From NCBI RefSeq assembly GCF_003217775.1, contig NZ_QJVJ01000002.1:186001-250000 (forward strand): a stretch of DNA of 64,000 nucleotides, read 5' to 3'. Source of the DNA: Paenibacillus flagellatus. GTDB taxonomy: Bacteria > Bacillota > Bacilli > Paenibacillales > NBRC-103111. The notes beneath the pieces were generated by a model that made no database searches, was not told the origin of the DNA, and saw only the letters and a program-made list of their open reading frames with translations. Both the position numbers and the translations under genes were made by a program. Below are positions 42,659-50,444 of the stretch, one piece after another. Every line of letters begins with the position of its first letter. Positions within the stretch are counted from its first letter, which is position 1.

Positions 42659-45600
42659 ATGGGACGAATATGGGGAAAACTTTCCGGGACGGCCGGCAAG
42701 CCGCGGGCGGCGGCGCTGCTGGCCGCCTCGATCAGCGTGGCGCCGATCGCGCCCGCCTTGGCGGCGCCGGCGGCTCCGGGAGCCGATCCGATCGGCGACA
42801 TAACGGGGACGCCGGGAGAGACCGTATTGATCGATTTGAAAAAAGCGTTCGGCGAGCCGTACACGTCGTTTCACGTCATCGGCCCGGCGACGTCGGCGGG
42901 GGTCGTCTCGACGGCCCGGAGCGGCTCCATGCTGCGGCTTCATCTGGACGGCCCGGGCATGGCGACGTTCACGGTGACGGCGCAAAACGACGAGATGGCC
43001 GGCTCGGTCAACGATACGTTCACGGTACGCGTCATCGGCGCCGGCGACGACGGCCGGACGGACGTCGGGGACGTCGTCCGGTTCATGCGCGATTACCCGG
43101 AGGCGCTCACGGAGCGGAGCCGGGTGTCGGACGCGCTGCATGTCATCAAGCCGCTTGCGGCTGCGAATAACCGTACGCCGACGGCGACAAGCGCCGTGTT
43201 CGAGATGGCGGTAAAGCGGGGAGGCACGGTGAACGACGTCCCGCTGTCCGTATTCGGCTTCGCCGATCCGGACGGGGAGACGCTTGCTTATTACGTCGCG
43301 CCGGCCGCTGCGGGAGGGCTGACCGCCTCGATCGTCGGCGGGAGCGTCGTGTTCTCCGGCCTGGCGACGGACGAGGCGAGCTTCGGCATCGTGGCGGAGG
43401 ACGCGCGGGGCGCCTCGACGGCGGCGATCTTGACGGTGAAGCCGAACTCGGCCCCGGTCACGACGGTAACCGGCGTCACCTACAGCGTGTACGCGCCGCT
43501 CACGCCCGAGCAGCCGGCGTTCCGTCTGGAGCTCGGCCCGCTGTTCCGCGACGCGGACGGCGATCCGCTCGCTTATGCCATCAGTCCGGCCGAGGCGGGC
43601 GGCGTCAGCGCGGCCATACTCGGCTCCGCCGCGCATTTCGCCGGCGTATTGGGCGCGGATACGGCGTTTCTCGTCCGCGCTTCGGACCCGCATGGCGATT
43701 ATGCCGAGCTTGCGCTCGAATTGAAGACGCGTCCGGGAACCGAACCGGCGAACCGCAGTCCGTCGGTCGCGCAAGCCGTGTACGATAAAGCCGTTCCGTT
43801 CGGCGGGACGCCCGCGCCGATCGAGCTGCGGGGCAACTTCTCCGATCCGGACGGCGACGTCCTTACATTCGGCGTATCGCCTGCATCGCAGGGAGGATTG
43901 ACCGCGACCGTCGAGGACGGGGAGCTGTGGTTCGCGGGTTCGATTGACGCCGACGCGGCTTTCGCCGTCACCGCGAGCGACGGGAAGGGCGGCACGGCGA
44001 CCGCGACATACCGCTACTCGGCGAACCGTGCACCGTACGCGACGAAAGCGAATCCGAAAACGGTCACGTATATTCCGGGCGAGACGTTTGCGAACAAAAC
44101 GCTGGACATCGCGGCCGATTTCGGGTTCACCGATCCGGAGGCCGATCCGATCGCGTATCGGCTCGACGTCCCGTCGTCCTCGATACCCGAATCGCTGAGC
44201 GCCGTCGTCGACGGGAGCGTCTTGACCTTGAACGGACCGGCGGGTCCGGCCTCGATCGTCGTGGATGCCGCCGACGGCATCGGGAACCATGCGCAGGCGA
44301 CGTACCGGATCGTGCCGAACTACCCGGTCGTGGCGGCCGGGCCCGAGCACGAGCTGCTGTTCGCCGACACCGCCGAGGGGGCGGGGCTGCTGGACATCGA
44401 CCTGACCGACTATTTCAGCGATGCCGACGAAACGGGGTTGGCCTTCGAAATCGTCTCGGAAGGCTCGACGATTCCGGAGAATTACGAAGTCGTGCTCGAC
44501 GGTTCGACCGTTTACTTGCGCAAAGACGCGGAGTCGCCTCCGGCGGAGCCGATGACCGAGACGATCGTCGTCAAGATCCGAGCGTACGACGAGGAAGGGG
44601 CGGAGGCGTTTTCGACGTTTACGTTCCGGCCGGTCGCCAATCACGCGCCCGTATCGCATTTGGTCGAGAAATACGGGTTTACGCCGGACGCGCTTCCTTA
44701 TACGTTCGATTTGTCGAAATGGTTTACGGATGAAGACCCCGACGATGCGTTGAGCTATTCCGTCTCGATTACGACGAACTCCGTTGTCGGAGAAATGCCT
44801 TGGTTGAGTCTGTCTTCGGCGGACAACCGCAAAGTGCAGGTCCGGGATGCCGGAGCTTCGCCGACGGCGCACGACTACTTGTCGGCAACGGTCACGGACC
44901 GTTACGGCGCGAGCGCCGGTGCGGCGAACGTCAGGCTCCAAAGCTGGATGCCGGAGCACCAGCCGTCCGCCAAAACAATCGTGCCGGGCGCGGAGCTGCG
45001 GCTGAACGACCTGCACGCCCGTTACACATTCGCCAACGGCTGGGACGAATTGACCGGCTCGACCCGATTTACCGTCGGCTCGAGCGACCCCGAGCTCGTC
45101 ACCGCCGCTATGGACGGCGAAGGAAAAGATTTGATTCTGACCGCAGTCGGCGGCACCGGGACGGCGGAAATTACGATCGTCGGCACGGACGAAGCGAGCC
45201 GGGCGGGGATCGTCGACCGGTTCCTCGTCACGGTCGCCGCACCGTCCGCGGGCATGTCGCAAATCCTCGTCCCCGAGCCTTCCGACGACGGCGAGCAGTA
45301 CTACAGCGCCACGGTCTTGACGTCTCCGCCGGAGGCGGGCTTTTATTCGCCGACGGCCGGCCAGCTTTCTCTCAGCGTCGAAGGAACCGGGGCGGCGACG
45401 TTTACGATCACCATTCCGAACGAGACGGAGGGCGGACCGTCGACCGTCTATACGGTTCCGTACAACCGGAACGTCGTCCAGCTGGAGGACCGGGCGATCG
45501 CGGTCGACAGCCGGCTCGATATCGTCGATCTGTACAAGCGGTTCAACAACGCGGCGATTACCGCCTCGACGACGTTTACGGTTACGTCGTCGGACCCGGA

Positions 45601-46003
45601 TAAAGCGACCGCGGTCATGGACGGAACGAACTTGCGGATCGACGCGCTGTCCGCGACGAATTCCGGTACGCCGGTCGAAATCGCGATCAGCGGCCACGAT
45701 CCGACGACGGGGCAATCGGTCTCCCATACGCTGAAGATCCGCACGGAGCAAAGCTTGCTGGAAGCGTTGATCGGGCCCCTTACGGTGCCGAATCCGTTCA
45801 AGGATCGCGAGACGGACTACGAGGTCGTCAACCTGAGCGGGAACGGGCTGGAAGTGTCCATACCGTGGTTTTACTACGAGACGCTGTCGCTGCAGCTGGG
45901 CGGCGTTTTGACCGGCATGACGGATCTTCTTATTATCGGACACTACAACGACGGCTCGGAAGCGACCCGCTACTATGTCAAATATTCGCCGCTGCTGGTC
46001 TAA
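42659..46003 (+). CDS. Large secreted protein with cadherin/Ig-like repeats
   Basis: A 1114-residue exported protein. The signal peptide runs to about residue 36 (APALAAP). The remainder is built from repeated beta-sandwich modules, each opening with an acidic loop: FADPDGE, FRDADGD, FSDPDGD, FTDPEAD, FSDADE and FTDEDPD. This pattern is seen in calcium-binding cadherin-like and dystroglycan-like bacterial adhesins. A more variable segment after about residue 730 carries Ser/Thr-rich modules. There is no LPXTG motif, S-layer homology domain or C-terminal helix, so how it is held on the cell is unclear. GAGGTGG precedes the ATG. The TPR-glycosyltransferase gene begins 26 bp downstream and may be cotranscribed. 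Confidence 0.8.
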   Translation: MGRIWGKLSGTAGKPRAAALLAASISVAPIAPALAAPAAPGADPIGDITGTPGETVLIDLKKAFGEPYTSFHVIGPATSAGVVSTARSGSMLRLHLDGPGMATFTVTAQNDEMAGSVNDTFTVRVIGAGDDGRTDVGDVVRFMRDYPEALTERSRVSDALHVIKPLAAANNRTPTATSAVFEMAVKRGGTVNDVPLSVFGFADPDGETLAYYVAPAAAGGLTASIVGGSVVFSGLATDEASFGIVAEDARGASTAAILTVKPNSAPVTTVTGVTYSVYAPLTPEQPAFRLELGPLFRDADGDPLAYAISPAEAGGVSAAILGSAAHFAGVLGADTAFLVRASDPHGDYAELALELKTRPGTEPANRSPSVAQAVYDKAVPFGGTPAPIELRGNFSDPDGDVLTFGVSPASQGGLTATVEDGELWFAGSIDADAAFAVTASDGKGGTATATYRYSANRAPYATKANPKTVTYIPGETFANKTLDIAADFGFTDPEADPIAYRLDVPSSSIPESLSAVVDGSVLTLNGPAGPASIVVDAADGIGNHAQATYRIVPNYPVVAAGPEHELLFADTAEGAGLLDIDLTDYFSDADETGLAFEIVSEGSTIPENYEVVLDGSTVYLRKDAESPPAEPMTETIVVKIRAYDEEGAEAFSTFTFRPVANHAPVSHLVEKYGFTPDALPYTFDLSKWFTDEDPDDALSYSVSITTNSVVGEMPWLSLSSADNRKVQVRDAGASPTAHDYLSATVTDRYGASAGAANVRLQSWMPEHQPSAKTIVPGAELRLNDLHARYTFANGWDELTGSTRFTVGSSDPELVTAAMDGEGKDLILTAVGGTGTAEITIVGTDEASRAGIVDRFLVTVAAPSAGMSQILVPEPSDDGEQYYSATVLTSPPEAGFYSPTAGQLSLSVEGTGAATFTITIPNETEGGPSTVYTVPYNRNVVQLEDRAIAVDSRLDIVDLYKRFNNAAITASTTFTVTSSDPDKATAVMDGTNLRIDALSATNSGTPVEIAISGHDPTTGQSVSHTLKIRTEQSLLEALIGPLTVPNPFKDRETDYEVVNLSGNGLEVSIPWFYYETLSLQLGGVLTGMTDLLIIGHYNDGSEATRYYVKYSPLLV

Positions 46004-46029
46004 TATCGATATTCGGGAGAATTTCAACG

Positions 46030-47511
46030 ATGCATAATCCGACAGCCGAACGGCGATATTCGTCCATCATCGAGCCGCTGCAGGAAAGACGGTTCCGGGA
46101 GGCGGAGCGGGCCGCCATGGACGAAATCGGACGCAGCCCGCTCGTGCCGCAGCCGTGGGTGCTGCTGGGCGAAGCGCTGCTGCACCAAGGGTTCGGCCGC
46201 GCCGCGAAGCGCGCGTTCGACCGGGCGTGGCTGCTCGACCCGCAGGCGACCTGGGTCGCCCGGGTCGACGGCCTGCTCAAGCGCGCGCCCGACGGTCCCG
46301 CCCGGCCCGACGTCGAGCGGCTGCTCGAATGCCGCCGGCCGACGGTGACGATCGGCATCATCGCGCGGGACGAGGAACGAACGATCGCCCGCTGCCTGGC
46401 GAGCGTACAGGGAGCCGCGGACGCCGTCGTGCTGGTCGATTGCGGCTCGAAGGACAGGACCGCGGAGATCGCGGCTTCCTACCCGGACGTGACGATCGTG
46501 CCTGCCGAGTGGCAGGACGATTTCGCGGCGCTGCGCAATGCCGGATTGGCGCATATGAAGACGGATTGGGTGCTGTGGGTGGACGCCGACGAAGCGCTCC
46601 ATCCGGACGACCGGCCGGCGGTGCGGGAAGTGGCGGGCTTGTACGACGAGCTGGAAATTCCGCCGATCCTGCACGTCTGGCAAATCAACTCGATCGCCGG
46701 GGCGACGCAGCACGAATTCGCCCAGACGCGGATGTTCCCGCTCCGTTTCGGGCTCCGCTACCACGGGCGCGTCCACGAGCAGGTCGGCCCGGAAGGCGGG
46801 CTTTACGACGGGCACAGCTACCGGAAGCCGGTACGCATCCGGCTGCTCCACGACGGCTATGAGCCGGATGTCGTCAAGCGCAAGGACAAGATCAAGCGCA
46901 ACTTGCGGCTGCTGGAGCGAATGGTGGCCGAGCAGCCGGACGATCCGGGCTGGTGGCTGTTCTATGCGCGCGAATCGTGGGCGGACGGACGCGAGGAGCA
47001 GGCGCTTCATGCGCTGCGTCAGGCGGAGGAAAAGGCGGCGGGCGAGCCGCGCTTCGGCCGGCTGCCGGACGTCCATACGATGCGGGCGAAGCTGCACGCC
47101 TCCCGCAACGAGCTGGACGAAGCCGAGCGGGCCGCGGCCAAGGCGTTGGCGGTCGACGATACGTTCCCGGACGCCAAGTTTTGGATGGCCGCGATCAAGC
47201 TGAGGCAGGCGCACCGGCTGCAGCGGGAAGCGGAAGCGCTGCTGCGCGAGTCGAAGGAGGCGATGGCCTCGTACCGGGGCGTCGTGTCGCCCGATGCGGA
47301 GATCGCCCGGTGGAAGGCCGATCTGTCGCTCGCCGACATCGCCCGTTCCGTCGGCAAATTCGCGGACGCCGCGTATATGTACGAACGGCTTGCCGAGCTA
47401 AACCCGGACGTGGCGCACATTCGCAAGCCGCTCGCGCGGACGAAGGAGCAGCTCGCGAAGCTTGACGCATGGAGAGCGTCGCGCCGACATGGTGCGGGCG
47501 AGGCACCGTAG
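46030..47511 (+). CDS. Family 2 glycosyltransferase with TPR-like flanks
   Basis: A 493-residue cytoplasmic protein. Residues 1 to about 95 and 300-480 have TPR-like helical repeats (AAMDEIGRSPLVPQPWVLLG; AYMYERLAELNPDVAHI). Between them lies a GT-A glycosyltransferase domain starting VTIGIIARDEERTIARCLAS, with the nucleotide-sugar motif WVLWVDADEAL. This layout matches SunS/YdcK-like or protein O-glycosyltransferases that combine GT2 and TPR. ATG 46030 has GGGAGA 10 bases upstream. Because it follows the surface protein by 26 bp, that protein could be its acceptor (inference). Confidence 0.8.
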   Translation: MHNPTAERRYSSIIEPLQERRFREAERAAMDEIGRSPLVPQPWVLLGEALLHQGFGRAAKRAFDRAWLLDPQATWVARVDGLLKRAPDGPARPDVERLLECRRPTVTIGIIARDEERTIARCLASVQGAADAVVLVDCGSKDRTAEIAASYPDVTIVPAEWQDDFAALRNAGLAHMKTDWVLWVDADEALHPDDRPAVREVAGLYDELEIPPILHVWQINSIAGATQHEFAQTRMFPLRFGLRYHGRVHEQVGPEGGLYDGHSYRKPVRIRLLHDGYEPDVVKRKDKIKRNLRLLERMVAEQPDDPGWWLFYARESWADGREEQALHALRQAEEKAAGEPRFGRLPDVHTMRAKLHASRNELDEAERAAAKALAVDDTFPDAKFWMAAIKLRQAHRLQREAEALLRESKEAMASYRGVVSPDAEIARWKADLSLADIARSVGKFADAAYMYERLAELNPDVAHIRKPLARTKEQLAKLDAWRASRRHGAGEAP

Positions 47512-47570
47512 GCGTACGCGCGGCCGGCGCGACCGGCCGGCGCGCGCGGGAGGCCACGCGCCAGCCTTTG

Positions 47571-47800
47571 GCAAGAGGAGCCGCTTCCGGCACGCCTCTT
47601 GCGAGAGGAAGCCGCTTTCGGCTCGTCCCTGGCGAGAGGGAGCCGCTTCCGGCTTGTCCTTGGCAAGGGGAAGCCGATTCCGGCTCGCCCCTGACAGGAG
47701 GGAGCCGCTTCCAGCTCGCCCCCGGCAGGAGAAGCCGCCCCCGCACGTTCCGAGCAAAGAGGAGCCGTCCCTCGATCGATTCGAGAGGCGGCTTTTTTCG
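47571..47800. repeat. Seven degenerate 31-bp tandem repeats, each a mini-hairpin, ending in a T run
   Basis: Units start at 47571, 47601, 47632, 47663, 47694, 47725 and 47754, and share GCRAGAGGRAGCCGCTTCCG. Most contain an AGCCG-CTTC-CGGCT-like palindrome, so the RNA could form a row of small stem-loops. The last unit has AGCCG/CGGCT with intervening CTCGA/TCGAG arms and is followed by CTTTTTTCG, a possible terminator for the glycosyltransferase gene. Because 31 is not a multiple of three and both strands have no plausible start, the array is non-coding. It lacks the spacers of a CRISPR array. Confidence 0.65.
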
Positions 47801-48262
47801 CGTTTTTTGCAGCATTCGAAAAGACTGCCGCTAATTCTCGGTGCTCATTAGACAATAAGATAAATTAGATGGAAAACTTCGCTTTAATTTGAGCCGTTTC
47901 GGAGAATCCCGGTTATTTGCGGGAATTCCTCCCTCTATTTTTCGAGAAACCTGTCTATTTCCCGCAAAAGCACCGATTTAGAAGGAGGATTTCCGGCTAA
48001 AGGCTCGGGACACGCATCGTCGTCCGAATTAGCGGTAAGATTTCCGGCTAATACGCCCGCCCCTCCACGGGAAGCCGCACACTCGCCCCGCACACTCGCC
48101 TCTCCACGGCAAGACGCCCGCTCGCCATTTCGATCGCGAGCGATAGACCGCCCCCACCTATAAATGTGGGACATTCATCTTAAAAAATGAAACGATTTCC
48201 CGCACGCCGATGCGATATGATGTTGAATGTGAAACTATCGCCACGAGAGGGGCTAACCAACC
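47801..48262. other. AT-richer intergenic region with dispersed-type repeats
   Basis: No convincing gene is present. GATTTCCGGCTAA occurs at 47988-48000 and again at 48049-48061. The second copy faces ATTAGCGG in a hairpin. Another inverted repeat (GAATCCCG...CGGGAATTC) lies near 47913-47938. Base composition differs from the flanks. TATGAT at 48216-48221 may be the -10 box of the following dehydrogenase gene, with only a weak -35. Confidence 0.4.
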
Positions 48263-49339
48263 ATGAGTCGGAAAACGAGACTCGGCATTATCGGAGCGGG
48301 CAATATCGGCGCGGTGCACGCGGCCGAATTCGGCAAGCTGGCGGACCGGTGCGACATCGCCGCCATTACGGACGTATCGAAGCCGCTGGCGGAAGCGCGC
48401 GCCAAGCAATTCGGCATCCCGGCGGTGGAGGAAAGCGCGGAGGCGCTGCTCGCCCGCAGCGACATCGACGCCGTCGTCATCGGCGTGCCGAACAAGTTCC
48501 ATGCGGACTTCGCCGTCGCCGCGCTGGAAGCCGGCAAGCACGTGCTGCTGGAAAAGCCGATGGGCCTTAACGCGGAGCACGCGAAGCGGATCGTCCGGGC
48601 GCAGCAGGCGACCGGCAACGTGCTGATGGTGTCGCACCAGATGCGGTGGGAATCGCTGCCGCTCCAGGTGAAAGCGCAAATCGACAACGGCTCGCTCGGC
48701 CGGATTTATTCGGCGAAGACGGGCTGGTTCCGCCGCAAAGGCATCCCCGGCTGGGGGACGTGGTTTACGCGGATGGACATGTCGGGCGGCGGTCCGCTGA
48801 TCGACATCGGCGTCCATATGCTCGATTTGGCGCTGCACCTGATGGGCGACCCGAAGCCGGTCGCCGTATCGGGCGCCGTCTACGCCGAATTCGGGCCGAA
48901 GCGCAAAGGGATCGGCACCTGGGGGACGCCGAATTGGGACGGCACGTACGACGTCGAAGATTTCGGCACCGCGTTCATCCGGATGGAGGACGGCAGCACG
49001 CTTACGCTGGAAGTCAGCTGGGCGGTCCACATGGATACGGACAGCAAGCCGTTCGTCCATCTGCTCGGCTCCGAGGGCGGCGCGGCGATCCGGCAGTCGG
49101 AAGGGAAGTTTTTGACCGAAGCGTTCGACCGGGCGATGGAAGTGGAGCTGAAGGCGCCGGACAAGGACGAGGGCGCGCGCATCCGGATGAGCCGCCATTT
49201 CCTCGACTGCGTCGAGAACGGCACCCAGCCGCTTACGTCGGCGATGACCGGACTGACGAACAACCTGATCATCGACGCCATCTACGAGTCGTCGCGGACG
49301 GGCGGCGAAGTGAAGCTGAACTGGGACGGGCTGCGCTGA
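48263..49339 (+). CDS. Gfo/Idh/MocA family oxidoreductase
   Basis: A 358-residue NAD(P)-dependent sugar or inositol dehydrogenase. The Rossmann motif GIIGAGNIGAVHA is at residues 8-20. LLEKPMG carries the conserved catalytic K98 of the EKP motif. SGGGPLIDIGVHMLDLALH is the sugar-binding GGG-D-H segment of the C-terminal domain. It probably oxidises or reduces a ring hydroxyl of a sugar acid or inositol. The TIM-barrel isomerase gene starts 35 bp later, a common pairing in sugar and inositol catabolism. The substrate is not evident. Confidence 0.9.
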   Translation: MSRKTRLGIIGAGNIGAVHAAEFGKLADRCDIAAITDVSKPLAEARAKQFGIPAVEESAEALLARSDIDAVVIGVPNKFHADFAVAALEAGKHVLLEKPMGLNAEHAKRIVRAQQATGNVLMVSHQMRWESLPLQVKAQIDNGSLGRIYSAKTGWFRRKGIPGWGTWFTRMDMSGGGPLIDIGVHMLDLALHLMGDPKPVAVSGAVYAEFGPKRKGIGTWGTPNWDGTYDVEDFGTAFIRMEDGSTLTLEVSWAVHMDTDSKPFVHLLGSEGGAAIRQSEGKFLTEAFDRAMEVELKAPDKDEGARIRMSRHFLDCVENGTQPLTSAMTGLTNNLIIDAIYESSRTGGEVKLNWDGLR

Positions 49340-49374
49340 TCGGGCGCAAAGGAACGAAAGGGGAGACGGAAACG

Positions 49375-50211
49375 ATGATTCGAGGATTGACGAAAGCCGG
49401 GTTGGGCGACGTCGGAGGAACGGAAGCGTTCGTCGCCTTGGCGGCGAAGTACGGATTTCAATCGATCGATGCCGACATCGGATCGCTGACGGAAGGGCGC
49501 GGCGTCGACGGGGCGGCGGAGCTGCTCCGCTCGCACGGGCTTGCGCTCGGCTCGGTCGGCTTGCCGGTGCAGTGGCGGACGACGGACGACGAGTTTCGCC
49601 AAGGCTTGCCGACGCTGGCCGAATGGGCGGCGGCCGCCCGGTCGCTCGGCTGCACGGCGTTCTGCACGTACATCCTGCCGTCGACCGACGAGCCCGCGGC
49701 GGCGTTCATGGCGGCGGCGGTCCGCCGGCTCCGGCTGTGCGCGAAGCTGCTCGGCGCCTACGGCATCCGGCTCGGGTTGGAGTTCGTCGGTCCGCACCAT
49801 TTGCGGACGCGCTGGAGCAACCCGTTCATCTGGACGATGGCCGACACGCTCGACATGATCGAGGCGATCGGCGAACCGAACGTCGGGCTGCTGCTCGATT
49901 CGTATCATTGGTATACGACCGGACTCGGCACGGCCGATCTGGAGCGGCTGCGCCCCGAGCAGATCGTCCACGTCCATCTGAACGACGCCCCGGACGTGCC
50001 GGTCGAGGAGGCGCTCGACAACGGCCGGCTCATTACCGGCGAAGGCGTCATCGACTTGACCGGCTTCCTGCGGTCGCTCGCGAAGATCGGCTACAAGGGC
50101 GCGCTCGCGCAGGAAGTGCTGACGCAGCAGCCGCCGCAAGAGCCGGCGGAGGAGCTCGTCCGGCGGACGGCGCGGCAGTACGACCGGCTGTGGGCTTCCG
50201 CCGGCCTGTGA
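49375..50211 (+). CDS. Sugar phosphate isomerase/epimerase (AP endonuclease 2-like TIM barrel)
   Basis: A 278-residue xylose-isomerase-like TIM barrel. Likely metal ligands are E in LGLEFVGPHH, D in LLLDSYHWY, H in VHVHLNDAP and E near ALAQEVL, in the usual order. It should epimerise or isomerise a small sugar or keto-sugar made by the preceding dehydrogenase. ATG 49375 has AAGGGGAGA upstream. The gene ends an operon, with a strong terminator 67 bp downstream. Confidence 0.87.
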   Translation: MIRGLTKAGLGDVGGTEAFVALAAKYGFQSIDADIGSLTEGRGVDGAAELLRSHGLALGSVGLPVQWRTTDDEFRQGLPTLAEWAAAARSLGCTAFCTYILPSTDEPAAAFMAAAVRRLRLCAKLLGAYGIRLGLEFVGPHHLRTRWSNPFIWTMADTLDMIEAIGEPNVGLLLDSYHWYTTGLGTADLERLRPEQIVHVHLNDAPDVPVEEALDNGRLITGEGVIDLTGFLRSLAKIGYKGALAQEVLTQQPPQEPAEELVRRTARQYDRLWASAGL

Positions 50212-50277
50212 CGGTCGGGACTCCATCCCTGTAACCGTCGGGTAACGCCCCGATTGTTTCTTCATACTTTCCGCTGC

Positions 50278-50304
50278 AAGGGCCGCGTTCGTCGCGGCCC
50301 TTTT
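50278..50304 (+). terminator. Intrinsic terminator
   Basis: AAGGGCCGCG-TTCGT-CGCGGCCCTT, a perfect 10-bp stem followed by TTTT. Confidence 0.85.
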
Positions 50305-50350
50305 GGCGTTTCGTTCCCCGGTGCGAAAGGGAAGGTTCGGGGAGCAACAG

Positions 50351-50380
50351 CGTTATACGATCACGCAACATCGTTATACG
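50351..50380. promoter_or_regulatory. Direct repeats CGTTATACG, 21 bp apart
   Basis: CGTTATACG occurs at 50351-50359 and 50372-50380, and a third partial GTTATA lies at 50389. A 21-bp period is two helical turns, the spacing of half-sites bound by AraC-type proteins. It lies upstream of the beta-helix gene. Confidence 0.4.
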
Positions 50381-50403
50381 CCGCTTTGTTATAGTTGCTT
50401 TAG

Positions 50404-50417
50404 AGATAGCGCTTTCT
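50404..50417. promoter_or_regulatory. Cre-like site before the beta-helix gene
   Basis: AGATAGCGCTTTCT matches 12 of 14 cre consensus positions and lies 27 bp before the start codon. Confidence 0.35.
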
Positions 50418-50444
50418 CGAATAAGGAACGGGGGGACAGTGACG

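Noticed and set aside
42623-46027. An 1134-residue open frame on the minus strand
   Set aside because: It shadows the surface-protein gene and consists of Arg/Asp/Val-rich sequence with no recognisable domain.
45865-46029. Upstream extension of the glycosyltransferase frame
   Set aside because: It overlaps the end of the surface-protein gene, while ATG 46030 has a good ribosome binding site.
47571-47800. Possible CRISPR array
   Set aside because: Units follow each other without spacers, and no cas genes are near; it is a plain tandem repeat.
47195-47815. Minus-strand open frame with repeated Leu-Pro-Leu-Ala peptides
   Set aside because: The peptide repeats come from the 31-bp DNA repeats read in rotating frames, and the frame overlaps the glycosyltransferase gene.
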